Source: Fulvia fulva (lineage: Eukaryota; Ascomycota; Dothideomycetes; Mycosphaerellales; Mycosphaerellaceae). From it: a stretch of DNA of 64,000 nucleotides. The notes under the pieces are model-generated. The model did no database searches and was not told where the DNA came from. It saw nothing but the letters and a program-made list of their open reading frames with translations. This document shows, piece after piece, positions 35,191 through 47,512 of this stretch (within the stretch, counting starts at the first letter, position 1; each line of letters begins with the position of its first letter). Location: assembly GCF_020509005.1 (NCBI RefSeq), contig NC_063018.1, positions 1,860,001 to 1,924,000 of the forward strand, read 5' to 3'. The position numbers were made by a program, and so were the translations under genes.

Positions 35191-36940
35191 ATATATATAT
35201 ATATATAAGTACTAGGCGGCTAGCGATCGTAAGGTCGACGCTATTAGACTACTACGACTACTCGAGTAGTACTTAGAGTGAGATATAAACGTAGGTAATA
35301 ATAGAAGCGAGTCGGATATCTCTATAGTTACTAGTATCGTAAACTACGATCGCGTAGATTAGAAGAAAAAGAAGAAGAAGAGGTTAAGTAACGTTAAGAA
35401 GCGTAATACTATATAGGACGTACTCTAGCGCTTTATTAACGATAACCTTACGTATAAGTATAAGATAGTACTATAATTCTTCGACGAGCCCGGACTACTA
35501 CGGTATTACGAGAAATAGTCGCGCTACTATTAAGCCTACGATCCTAGTATCGGCTTTAAGCTAGAATAGATACGTATAGTAGTTAGATTTATATCGCCTA
35601 TAAAGACGTCGAAGGGCGTATAAAAAAGGGAGGTATAAACTACGCTTAAGAGATAGGAGGGTATATAGCTATCGGCGCGATTCTAGTATAAGGTCTCTAT
35701 ACTATATCCTAGTATAGTTCTCTCGCGGGAATACTATAATACGCTCGTCGCGATATAGGGCGTTTAGAAGCCTATATTCGACAATAATTAGCTACGTAGT
35801 CCTATCGTAGTATATCGCCTTATATAGGGCTATAGTTACGCTAGCGATAAAAATCGGGTTATAAAGAGTCTACTATATAAGCTAAATAAAGGTCGGACGC
35901 TAGGGAAGAAGATTCGTAGTATAGAGCTAAGTAGATAAGTACTCGGTAATAATAGTAGACTATATACTATCTATTAAAGTATATATCTCGCCTATCCTAC
36001 GACTACGCGAGCCCGCGTTTATCGTAGCTATCGCCTAAGCCCGGTATACTAGTAATCGTAGATTCTATAGAGATCGCTACGGCGAGGCGTACGCTCGCGT
36101 TATCGTAATCCGATCTATATATAGTTCGGCCTTCGATCTCTACTACTATCTCGATACCCGCGCTATAGTCTAGCCCTAGTATAGAGGCGGATATAGGCTA
36201 TATACTATTAGCTACGGTAAGGACTAAGCTCGCGTTATCGTAATCCGGTCTACTAATACTAACGCTATCGAGTACTACTATCGTATCGGTACCTATACTA
36301 CTATCGATACCGTCTATCTCTAGTATATATCTAACTCTACTAAGACCGGCGCTCGTATCGCTCGACTCTAATACGAAAGTACTCTCGAAGCGACTATTAT
36401 CTACGGACGTACCTCTCCCTATAGCGAAGTAGTTACTAGTACGGAATAATACTAGGCGTAGGTATAGTAAGGAGAAGTATAGACCTTACGTGTCTCCTCC
36501 TATATCCCCTCCTATATCCCCTCCGATATCTCCTTCTACGTCTCCTTCTACTATACGTAAGCGTCGTACCCCGTCTACGACGCTATAACCGGATCCGTAT
36601 CGTAAATAGTATAGCCCGCGTTCTCCTCGTACTATACGCTTTTAGTTATATAGCTCGTATTATAGACTAGAGTATATAATTACGGTATACGTATAGCTAG
36701 CTAGATATACCGTAATCTTATCTTCCTCTCCTATTATACGGCCTTATAGCGTATACTATAGTAGCTATAGACTATATAATATTAACTATCTCCTACGTTC
36801 TAAAAGTACCTATACTATATACCGTCGTAATCTAATATCGCTCGTTCGTTTCGTATTAGAAGTATGACTATAGGTAGCGTATATAATACTATATTAAGCG
36901 TATAGAATACTACTAACGTGCTTTACTACCGAGTAGGCTA
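35191..36940 (+). pseudogene. Unassigned RIP-saturated coding-like sequence
   Basis: One plus-strand frame is long except for TAG/TAA at likely Gln/Trp positions. It contains a Lys-rich stretch near 35360 and acidic patches upstream of it. From about 36000 the predicted residues become rich in Arg, Tyr and Ser, and ctcgcgttatcgtaatccg occurs twice (36082 and 36232) within longer similar units. CpA is essentially absent. It could be the continuation of the RecQ-like relic beyond LINE-B, or another element. I do not recognise it. Confidence 0.35.
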
Positions 36941-36942
36941 TA

Positions 36943-38021
36943 CTACCGAGCGGGCCACTTTTGCTAAGAACTGTACTACTTCTAGAGATATAGGTATATA
37001 GCTACTATTATAGCGTATATTGTCTTCAAACGAGGCCAAACTGACCTGAGCTGTCTAGGCTACGAAACGCGACGCGACAATTACGAATCGACTTACTATA
37101 AAGGTATACGATACGTCTCGAACTATACTAGGGTATCGATTGAATAGACGACCTCCTCGGAGTGACTACGAGCCTAATTCGAAGAAGCTTATAGAGCTAG
37201 AAGAGAGGGTGATACTTAAGTATATACTCGAGCTAGATCTTAGAGGTTTCCCGCTATTAAAGGCTAGTATACGAGTAATAGCCGATTTATTACTATAAGA
37301 GAAGGGTCTTAAGCCCGCTAGTCTTAATTAGACAGACAGGTTCATTAGGCGGTATCGTGAGCTAAAGGTTCGTATAACACGTAGATACGATCGTTAGCGA
37401 GACCTAATAGAAGATCTAGACGTTATCGAGAAGTAGTTCTTACTTATACGTAATATAAAGGAGAAGTATAGTATCCTTAACTAGGACACCTATAACTTCG
37501 ACGAGATAGGATTTATAATAGGTGTCATTACGTCTTAGAGCGTCGTTACGGGTTTAGAAAGGCGTAGTAGAAAGAGGAAGGTCGTTTAATAGGGCAATAG
37601 AGAGGGAGTAGAGAGATAGCGTATTAGATAGCTCTTATACGGAGCGAGATTAGTAAGCTACGTAAGTCTAACGAGGCCCTTATATAGCGGAAAGTACGAA
37701 AGCGTAAGTATATTTAGTCTAGAGGGTCTCTAACCTTCGATAAGGCGTCGTAATTAATACCTCTAGAGGATACTAGGAGGTAGGAAGTGAGTAGAGAGTC
37801 GCTAGATAGTGTTCGGCTAGTACTAAGGCTACGACGCTATAAGCGATATAGCGAGGCGGGGTATAACGTATGTACCTATTAAGTAGACTCGCTAGATAGC
37901 GAAGAATCTAAAGAGGAATTGTCCTCCTAGTAACAATTCTATAGGATGTCGTCGTATTAAGATACCGTCGTAATTAAAGTAGAAGTGGTATAGTTCTTAG
38001 TAAAAGTAGCCCGCTCGGTAG
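36943..38021 (+). mobile_element. pogo/Fot1-type DNA transposon with internal deletion of the DDE core
   Basis: Terminal inverted repeats of about 40 bp (36943-36983 against 37981-38021; start ctaccgagcgggcc) and TA duplications (36941-36942, 38022-38023) define a 1079-bp element. The frame starts like a Tc5/CENP-B-type transposase with DNA-binding helices and reaches YNFDEIGFIIGVI near 37495. It then jumps near 37600 to the C-terminal region, ending in a GYNVCTY block (normally a GHNxRTC knuckle). Around 600-800 bp with two of the three catalytic acidic residues are missing compared with 38553-40405. RIP stops are present as well. Confidence 0.82.
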
Positions 38022-38023
38022 TA

Positions 38024-38552
38024 AAGTACGTTATATAAAGTAGGATTATCGTCGTATAGTTATACTACCGTTATCTAGAGTATAAACTATAGTACGATAC
38101 GGCTAGTATAATATTATTATTTCCGTACTAAGGCCGCTAGGATAGTAATCGCTTTAACCTTATCGATAGCTACTCGTAGTATTTACGATACTAGTATATC
38201 GCTAACTATATATACTATTACGTAGGGTCCGCGACCCTTTACCCTCTAATCCGCGCTCTCTCCTTATATCTATAATCTATTAACGACCGTAGGGAGTAAG
38301 AAGAGAATTTATAGGCGTAGTATAGATATTACGACGCTAGTATAGGATACGCGGCGCGGTAATCGCTTTAGTACTAGTCGGTCTAAGCAATAGAATCTAT
38401 ATACTATCGTATAGTATATTAATAGCTAGGGCTAGTCTATAATAGAGTTCTTTAGATAGTTATTACTTACGGAGAAAGAGCTATACAAGGAGAAGTAAGC
38501 GAGGATACTAACTAAGTATATAAGGCTTGTTACGAAGGTCCTAGAAGACCTA
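38024..38552. other. RIP-saturated spacer between the two pogo elements
   Basis: No gene or recognisable element. Short open stretches are all broken by TAG/TAA. The sequence is CpA-free and resembles former coding DNA, but I cannot assign it. Confidence 0.4.
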
Positions 38553-40405
38553 ACGTAAAGTACTAGTAAGCTAGGAATACTAGTAAGCTAGGAATTTTGT
38601 CTTAGTACGACTAACTTCTTAATTATCGTACTATATCTCAATAATATAATATATAATCGTCTAATAAAGAAGGCAGAATTGCTCTTACCCTCTCTACCTA
38701 TTATTAGGGCTAATTTCCGAGTCTCCTACGCGTAGCTATAGTATATTACGTACCTTATTCGACGCTAACTAGCCGGTACTATAGAATTACTCCTCGCGTC
38801 GATACTCGCCCTATCTAGTATAAACTTATGTTAACTAAAGAATAGACGATTGTTTGATATATCCTCGACCTCGATTCGCGAGGATTCGCGCCTACCCTTA
38901 GCGAGGTAGTAGATATAGCGGATAAGCTACTCGGTAAACGCGACGCGGATCCGGTAGGTAAGAACTAGGTAGAGAGATTCGTTTCCCGCTCTACCGAGCT
39001 TAAAACGGCCTTTAACCGAGCGAAGGACCGTTAGAGAATACTCTAGGAAGATCTAGAAGTTATAAGCGCCTAGTTTAAGCTTATATAAGAGACGATTACT
39101 AAGTATAGCGTATATAACGAGGATATCTATAACTTTGATAAGACGGGCTTTTAAATAGACGTAATTAGCTCTATAAATGTTATTACTAGCTTAGAACAAC
39201 GCTCTCGCCCTACGTCTACTTAGCCTAGTAATAGAGAGTAGGTTATAGTCATTTAGAGTATCTATACCGCTAGCTACTCGACCCCGCCCTTTATTATCTA
39301 TAAAGGGTGCGTCTACATTTTAGTATAGTAGGAAGAGGTAGACATACCGCGGAATTAGAAGCTTACGGTCTCCAAGAATAGATAGACAAATAACGTACTT
39401 AGCCTCGAGTAGTTAAAGCACTTTGACGCGTATATAGAGGCGCGTTCTATAGGTAGCTATAGGTTGCTTATTTTAGACAGCTATAAGAGCTATTTAAACT
39501 AGGGTTTTAAGGACTACTATCTAGACTATAGGATCCTTCCGCTCTATATACCGGCGTATTCGTCGTATATCCTATAGCCTCTTAACGTGGTTTGTTCTAC
39601 GCCGTCAAGGCTAAAGTACTTATAACGCGTATAGGACTTTACGCGTTAGCGCGTCTTCTATATTAATAAAGAAACCTTCCTTCCGGTGTTTAAAGACGCG
39701 ATTTTTAACGTGTTTACGGCGTCAAACTATAAGAAGGCCTTTAAGGCTATAGGGTTAGTTCCTATTAACGCGTAAGTAGTACTTAATCACCCTAATATAC
39801 GCCTACGAACTCCGCTAGGACTACCCCCGCCTTAGACGACATTATAGTAGTCTTAAACTCCGAGTAATTCGAAGAAGTTTACGTCGTAATCTAAGCCTAT
39901 ATACGACGCTATACTAAGCAACTCCAAAACAGCTTATAATAGCTTCTCTTAGCTTATAAAAGGCGGCGAAGTAATACTATAAGAGAATACGCTTCTTAGA
40001 GCTCGTAACTCTAAGCTTAAACGATAAGTTAAGACTCTTATAAAGCCCCGATCTCGTAAACAAAATCGTCTCTAGTACGGCGGGGTCTTAGAGTATAGAG
40101 TTGGCTCGTTATAGATAGTCGTCGAGTTGTTAAAGGCTATTAAATAGTCAAAGAAGAGTCGTAGGTCAGAGGGTACGAAAGAGGGCTTACTAAGTAGACC
40201 GCGGTATAGTAACTACGGTCGGACTAGCTATAACGTACGAACGTACTAGGAAGATAAAGTAAACAATTTTAAATCGGATAAGAGTATTAAGTTCACTAGT
40301 TCTCTATTTAATAGTAGTGAAAACGATTAATAAAGAATACGAGTTAGTCGTACTAAGACGAAATCCCTAGCTCACTAGTGTTTCTAGCTCACTAGTGCTT
40401 TACGT
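38553..40405 (+). mobile_element. Full-length pogo/Fot1-type DNA transposon, RIPed
   Basis: The 1853-bp element has ~60-bp terminal inverted repeats and TA duplications at 38551-38552 and 40406-40407. Each inverted repeat contains two tandem 17-bp units (left: tactagtaagctaggaa at 38561-38577 and 38578-38594). The transposase frame (about 38830-40300) reads an HTH/CENP-B-like N-terminus, YNFDKTGF (first Asp), LLILDSYKSY (second Asp) and LQPLNV, where relatives have LQPLDV, so the third catalytic Asp became Asn by a TpG-to-TpA change. Many Gln/Trp codons are stops. Length is normal for Fot1-type elements. It cannot encode an active transposase. Confidence 0.88.
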
Positions 40406-40407
40406 TA

Positions 40408-40872
40408 ATTATTATATAGGTTTCTATAAGTTGTAGCGAAAAATCCTAGATCTAAAAAAATTTAGAAAGATAAAATAATATTTTCTAACTAATATTTTAA
40501 TCGAAGACTACCTAATAGATAATAGCTCTTTAGTTAAATCTTACTTTATATTGAAGCTCGACGTTTCGCATTTCGGAATAGTAAGTAATACTTAGGCAGG
40601 ACTTACTTAGAATCTAATAAGCTATTACTTACGTCTCTAGAATTCGATTCTTTAGAATAGGTAAGAAACTACGATATATAGATACTAATATATAGACACT
40701 ACGATTAAATATATCGAGGTTACGATATCTTATAGTAACTTACGACAACTTATAACAACTTACGACAACTCGCGATAACGAGTAACCTATAAACATCGAG
40801 GGAAGATATAAGGTAGACGATCGAATAGTCGGCGAGAAATACAAGGCCGTAGGGCGTAATATTACGGAAGTC
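40408..40872. other. AT-rich noncoding stretch with short direct repeats
   Basis: No gene seen. At about 40735-40785 the sequence repeats acttacgacaact-like units three to four times with small changes. The stretch has a poly-A-rich part near 40450-40500. Confidence 0.4.
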
Positions 40873-40922
40873 GGACGAAATTCCTAGCTTACTAGTATTC
40901 TTAGCTTACTAGTACTTTACGT
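40873..40922. repeat. Isolated pogo-type terminal inverted repeat end
   Basis: Matches the right end of the transposon 38553-40405, including both 17-bp units, and is followed by TA (40923-40924). No matching left end or transposase lies next to it, so it is a remnant of a second copy or of a deletion derivative. Confidence 0.7.
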
Positions 40923-40924
40923 TA

Positions 40925-42566
40925 GTAAATTATATAGCGTCTTTATCTATATCTAATATAAAAAGGTAATTAATATCTACCTAGTATTCTCTATATACGT
41001 CTACTTAGGAAGGAGATAAGCGCGCTATTATATACTAAAGTAAGATATCGCTATAGCGATAGGATAACGTAATACTAATAATGTATAGAAGTTTAGTACT
41101 TAGGACTCTATAGTAATACTAGCAGACCGTAATATATCTATAATATATAGTAGGCTCGCTATAACTATACCGGGCCTTACGTAGCTCCTATCCTACCTCT
41201 ACGAGTCTAGGATTAGTACGAGATATAGTCGCGATATAGTACGATCGATAAAATAGAGTCGTAGTAAGCGCTATCGTAATAAGAATTGCTAAATTCTAAT
41301 TATATCTATACTAATACGTATAACGCGTCGTCTATAGAGAGCGCCTTTACGCGGTAGACGACGTAAGTACCTTCGTTACGAAGGGAAACTAAGTCTCTCT
41401 CTACGAAGCCTATACGGCGGCTAGGGAGAAAGCCGTATAAAGACAAGACGTACGCGCCTCCTACGAACGACCTACTAGACCTACGAGATCTACGAGACAC
41501 GAAATATAATACGATAGCTATATCTACGCGGTACTACCCTTCCCTATATACTCCTTCGAACCGGCTCCCGACTCGCGATAGAACGGAGTAGTAACCCGTT
41601 TCTAGAGTACTCCGTCGAGAGAAGAGACGTAGAAGCCTCGGTATCTTAGCTAGAGGATAATAGGGGCACCTCTACGTATTTCGGGGTACGTAGAGATAAG
41701 TACCTACGTACCTAACTATCCGGAGGGGATCCGAGTAGGGGAAGAGTAAGGAAATAGCAGTTTTTTTGTGTTTATAGGTCACGTGATCTTAGAAGCTTAG
41801 CGGAAATTTAAGGGCGGGATACCGAAAACTAAATAAGATAACGAGTCTATTATAAGGCGTACGGCTAGGGCGAGAACACTACGTCCGGGTAGTATATTAA
41901 AAACTAAATAAGATAAGAACGATAACCGGATATCACGTTCGTCCGATCTTTACGGCTATAAAGGAGTACGAGCTTTAGCCGGCGCTCGTAAGGCGGGAAG
42001 GCCTTAGTAGTATCTCGAAGAACGAACTATTAGTACTTTAAGAGGTTTTTACCGCCGTAGGGCTTTTCCTCTCTCTCGAAATTAGTTAAGCAATCCCCCG
42101 TATTATATAGTCTAGGACTTATATAGTACGTTAATAGGACAATTAATCAATTAATTAATAGACGAGTCGTAAGAGATATCGTAGGACGAGATCTTTACTA
42201 TACCCGGTAATTAATATAACGATATATAAGAGCGTATTAGTAAGTACTTTATCGCGTAGGCTATTCTAAAGAACTATATAGCCGTAGTAGTAAAGATATT
42301 CGGGGCTATAGACAAGTCTTAGCTTAATAGTTAAGTCTACTTCTCTCCGGAGCCGTAGATTAATCCTCTCGATTACTATTAGAGCGAGTATACTATACTA
42401 GCGCTAATATTAGAGAGCGAAGGTACGCTAGATAGTACGCGGGCTATACTAGAGAATATCTATAAGTAGTAGTTTAGTCTACGAGATATATTCGTATAGT
42501 ATAAGTAGGCGTAGTCTTATACTATATATACTACGATAGACTCGTAGCTAGTTAAGCTATCCTTAC
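40925..42566. other. No gene recognised; RIP-saturated DNA with one less mutated patch
   Basis: All frames are short. The minus-strand frame at 41306-41500 is open for 64 codons but has no recognisable features. A patch near 41755-41800 keeps TpG and CpA (a T7 run, then gtgtt and tcacgtgatc). The CpA depletion resumes on both sides. The 42120-42566 part appears continuous with 42807-43721 across the solo LTR. Confidence 0.4.
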
Positions 42567-42801
42567 TATTAAATAGGTACGGATTAATAGTAGCGGAGTA
42601 GAGTAAGAGATTAATCTTGAACTAACTAATAGTACGAGTATATAGCAATATATTAGGAATCAATGTATTAATTATATTAGATGTCTATCTAAGCTAAAGG
42701 GGAGAGAAGGTATCTTCCTATAAGCTAAGTTACTATAGATACCTTAGGCTACTAGATCACTTCCTAATTATTAACTCCCTTTAAGATACTATATCTTAAT
42801 A
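42567..42801 (-). repeat. Solo LTR of the Copia family (235 bp)
   Basis: Same length and ends as the LTRs at 3937-4171 and 14295-14529. A 5-bp duplication CTTAC lies at 42562-42566 and 42802-42806. No internal Copia sequence is present, so it arose by LTR-LTR recombination. Confidence 0.92.
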
Positions 42802-42806
42802 CTTAC

Positions 42807-43721
42807 TACTATTACGCCTAGACTTGCCGATCTCTATCGCGATAGGTATATAATTACCTATATATACGACGCTAGTCGTAGTAAGCGTAGTAGTCGATAA
42901 TATATTAGCTACGATCCTAGCGTAGCTATCCGACGATAACGACGACGCGTAGTAAGACGAGCTTATAGTTACTAAGCGAGAAACAACCCCCCTTACGATA
43001 CCTATAGCCGATTTAGCGCTATAAGACGATACCGTATACAATCCTACTACTTTTATCTATCTCTTATATAGCGACTAGAAGACCGTCGGTAATATCCGTA
43101 CTAACCGTAAAGAGATAGCCGAGAATTACGATAGATTTAATATAGAATAGTAGCTACTACCTATACTAGGCTTATTCTATCAATAGATATATCTAATCTA
43201 GGCGATTAAAAGTAACTTCGAAGGCCCTACTACCTTAAGTAATAGCTTATTACTACGCTAGTTGTAGATTTATATAGGTCGTAAACTTTACCTATCCTTC
43301 TAGGTACTCTTCCCGTATACTAAACGCCTAGTACTTTATAGCTTCGACGCTTATATCCTAGTATTTATATAGCGAGCTATACCGGGTTCGCGCGATTAGA
43401 TTAAGAAACTTCTATAGACAGATACGGCTATTACGAGGCTTACGCTATCCGATTTTAAAGACCTAGTCTATAAGGTATATAAGTAGGCGTTTAGTAAAGA
43501 TACGAGAGTAGTTAAGAAAGAAGTATAGTATTCCTATATAGAGTCTATAGACCGCGACTAAAAGGAGTTAAAGGAGTCGTATATTATTACTATAGTATAA
43601 AGTAAGATACCTAAAAAGGATAGGGATACTATAGCGCGAGTATAGTAAGCGGCTACGAAGCTAGTCGGCAATAGGTATAAGAAGAAGACGAGCTATATCC
43701 GCTTTATATATATTACTAAGA
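42807..43721 (+). pseudogene. Unassigned RIP-degraded coding-like sequence
   Basis: A plus-strand frame is mostly open apart from TAG/TAA codons at likely Gln/Trp positions. Its C-terminal third is rich in Lys, Asp and Glu (43380-43700) and may have been helical. It continues the sequence left of the solo LTR and is cut on the right by chimera 2 at 43722. I cannot name a family. Confidence 0.35.
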
Positions 43722-44802
43722 GGTCGACGACGAGAATTACTTATACGTAGTATCGGCTACGAACCTCTCGTCTTACTACGAGAGAGCTAAGTATTCTTAC
43801 GCTAGAGCGTCGTAGGCGCGACGGGCGCGTAACGTAGGCGAAGCCGCGGCGAATAGAGGACTACTAGCAAAACGGGTATAAAAACTATCCGACGAGCGTG
43901 TACTCGTGTCGGGAGCGAGTCCCTCTTCTTTCTACGTATAAGAAGGGCGCGGAACCGTGGCCTATACGCTCGATAGGACACCTCTAGTATAAGTATAGAA
44001 TTTTCACCTCCGGAGACCGGAAACCGAGCGGGCTAAGCGACGAATATTAGACGAGCGGACTATAGAATAACAACTAAGCGGACTATACGACGGCGTCGAG
44101 CGGACTACGAAACAATCTAGTATTTACTAGCGGGCAATACGGTAGGTAGGTAGACACGCGACGAAGCCTATAAGGGCCTATTAAACACTCGGTATAGGAA
44201 CGAGGGTTTTGCCTAAGGTACTACCTATTCCGCTACATAACGTACCTAGTCTAATATAGTAGATTACGACGAGGAAAAGACGATAGCCTAAGTAAGGAAA
44301 AGACGGCTATTAGGACGGGGAAAAGACGTATAATATAAGTAGATTAGTTCTATAATTAGGGAGGATCGAGGGTAGGGTAATAAGGAACTTTATATTAGTT
44401 AGTAGGTAGAAACGTAAGGAGTACGCTACCCGGCGTAGTATGTGCCCCGAGCAAACCTACGAGGTATAGACGGCCGCTTTCTAGAGATAGGCTACGGTAA
44501 CGCGAAGGGCGTCAAAACCTAGGGCGTAGTATATACTAGTAGCGACGGCTAATACTATCTATATAGCCCGAGAGGACGGATACGTATGTCGGTCAATAGA
44601 GAGTACTAAAGGGCTTAGGCCTATAGAGGTAGATATTAGCTTAAGGAGCAAATAGGGAGGGAGGGCGTAGAGGGAAGCTTTTACTCCGGGCTAACCTCTC
44701 GAAACGAGGCTATACGGTAGTACTAGATAAGTAGGAAAGCGCGGTTAAGACTTATTACCTTATCTCGTAGCTAGCTTACTAAATACGATTCCTTCCTTAC
44801 TC
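43722..44802 (+). repeat. 1081-bp non-LINE 5' module (WEIRD-like), copy 2
   Basis: Reverse complement of 11313-12393 with RIP-type differences and no length change. It ends ccttccttactc, directly followed by LINE sequence gataactc. The repeated ggaaaagacg and gcggacta motifs are retained. Confidence 0.85.
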
Positions 44803-47512
44803 GATAACTCCTAGAGGCTAGTCTAGATCGCGTAGTAGCAATATAATAGTAAAGACGAGATAGACGAGGCAGTCTAAGGGTTAATAGACGAAATAAGAAA
44901 AGCGACCTTACTTTACGTTCCGCTTATCTAACTAACGATATAGTCTAAACTATACTAGACGCCGGAGTGTACTACGGTAGTAAGAGAAGTAAGGAGAGCC
45001 CGCCGGGTATAGACGAGTAGCTATAGCGAGGAGGCCTAGAACGTATATAGGGAGGTATACTAATAGAAGAAATCTATAATACGGAGGGAGAAAGTAGTCG
45101 GCTAGAGGGCTATAGTAGAAGAAATCGCCGGCAAGCTAGCGAGGATATAGAAGCTAGCAAAATAGGCCCGATAGGACCCTATATAGGGCCCCTCCTTCTC
45201 TATCCTAGCGCTATAATCGCCTAGTAGCCCGGTTAGCGACCCCGAGGCTAAGGCGCGTCTACTAGCTAGTAAGTTCTTCCCGCCCCTAGTCGAGGCTAAT
45301 CTAAGCGATATAAATAGCTCTATACCCCTAGCCCCTAGTATCGCGATCTAATAGGAGGTGTCCGAGGGAGAAGTTGCGCTATACTTAGGAAGTTGCCGAC
45401 GAAGAAAGCCCCGGGGCCGGATAGGATCCTAAACGAGCTACTAAAGAAGTATAGAGATTAACTAGCCCTAGTAGTCGTAGCAATCTTCAACGCCTACCTA
45501 TAGACCGGATACTACCCGATAGCATTTAAATAATCGACGATAGTAGTCCTACGTAAGCCGTAAAAGGAAGACTATACGTAGTTAAAGTCGTACCGCCTAA
45601 TTACGCTCCTTAATACTCTTAGGAAGGCGCTTAAGAAGATAGTTATAACGAGACTCTCCGAGGCGGTAGAGGAATACTCCCTACTCCCGGACATCTAGAT
45701 AGGTACGCGCCTATAGCGATCGACGCTATCCGCGATAGAACTTATCACCTCTTAGGTAAAGGATATCTAGTATAAGAATAGGTGTAAGGTAGTATCCTTA
45801 CTTAGTCTAGACATATCGGGAGCCTTCGACTACGTGTTATACCCGCGGCTACTCTATATCCTAAGGTCGAAAGGACTCCCTAAGTAGCTTATTAACTTCG
45901 TACGGTCCTACCTCTAAAGCCGTAGTACGTCAATCCTAGTCGATTAGTACTAAAGCCTATTTTAAGTAGTCTATACTAGAATCCTATAAGGCTTTATACT
46001 AGTACCTATCCTATTCCTCTTCTTTATAGCGACGCTACTCCTAGCTATAGAATCCTAGAGCACCGCTACGAGTAGCTCCGTAGACAATACGAATATCCTA
46101 GCGTAGTCGTCCTCGACTAAGGAGAACTATAGGCTACTAGAAGAGAAGCACAAGATCTACGAGGACTAGGCTAGGAGGCACGGGGCTCGGTTTGCCCTAG
46201 AAAAGTACAATCTGATATACTTTACGCGCCGGCTACGGTTCTATAATATACAAGCTTCTTTCTAGATATAGGGGTATACGACTAACCCGGTAGATTAGCT
46301 TAGGATCCTCGGACTATAGGTAGACCCGGCGCTACGGTAGAGGAAGTACGTATAGGTAATATTACGGAAAGCTAAATAGAATATAGTATTATACTAGAGG
46401 CTTACTACGTCTATATAGGGGGCGGACTTCCGGTAGTTACGACTCCTATATACGGCTATTATACGGCCAGTCCTTACCTATAGTAGCTAAGTATAGTCCT
46501 TAGGCGAGAGGGCCTACCTATCGAAGGGACTCGTCGCGCCGCTAGCGAAGATCTAAAACTAATGCCTAAGGAAGGTCACCGGGGTATATAAGTCGATACT
46601 AATAAGGATACTTAAGTACGAGACCGCTATACCGCTAATCGACCTATATATCTAGGGACTACGGATCTCCTACTTAGGCAAGTCGGCATAGTACCTAGTA
46701 TAGAAGGTTATCGCTAGTATAGTCGTAAGGGCCCGCGAGTTAGTACTAGGGTATAAGGGCATTCGACCCGGAAACGAGCCGAACTACCGGGTAAGAGACG
46801 AATAGCTAGTAATACGATAGGAAGGTAAGAAGTCGTTTATAGAGCAACTATAGAAAGAGAGGTAGAACAACTAGGTTATAGGGTATAGTAGACGCCCTTA
46901 GCTAGCGGGACAACCTAAGGAATAGTTAGCTATAAAATCCGCGGTTAAGTACCCCCCGAAGCTTATCTACTACCGCCTTACGAGGGTATAGAGTAGTATA
47001 GTAATCTAACTACGAAGCGAACACATCGGCCTCTAGGAGTACCTATTATAGAGGAAGGTTCTAGGATATACGAATACTAGCTACCCCTACGGCTATCGCT
47101 CCTAGAACGTACGGTACGTACTCCTCGTCTATCCGAGGTAGGGACTAGGAAGGGGGGAGTAGATAGTAAAGGCGAGGAACCGGACGATTAGGGCACTTCT
47201 TAATAACGTTAAGGACCTACGGCGTATTACGAACTAGATACTAGAGAAGGGCTAGCTAGAACAGTACCGCCTAGTAGGAGTAGTATAGGAAGAGAGGATA
47301 CGGCGTAGCGCGACGAGACTAGCTAGGAGCGGGGGCTAACGGGGTAGTAATATAGACTACGTACGTTTAGAGGGAAAGCTAATCTAGATAAGGAGTAGTT
47401 AGGAGCGGGAAGGGTTTTTACCTATTCGGGTTTCCCTTTATATATAACAATAGATATATACCTATATAGACCGGATAGGGTCCTAGAATAGGGGAATAAC
47501 AAATCTATCTAT
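43722..47512 (+). mobile_element. Chimeric (MINE-like) retroelement 2: 1081-bp module fused to L1 LINE
   Basis: It begins with the same GGTCGACGACGAG end as copy 1, carries the 1081-bp module to 44802, and then switches to L1 LINE sequence in the region between endonuclease and RT, running to the LINE 3' tail (atctatct) at about 47512. The LINE part contains RT with APG-type and FVDN-like motifs and stops at Gln/Trp. Unlike copy 1 it is heavily RIPed. The left flank shows no matching duplication, probably because of later rearrangement. Confidence 0.85.

Noticed and set aside
42796..43041. 81-codon minus-strand ORF next to the solo LTR, and 41306-41500 minus
   Set aside because: Low-complexity Ser/Tyr/Val composition produced by TpA-rich DNA; it begins inside the LTR and has no start context or family features.
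34600..43700. Centromere or telomere-proximal satellite
   Set aside because: The region is made of identifiable dispersed elements and single-copy-like relics; no tandem satellite or telomere repeat is present.
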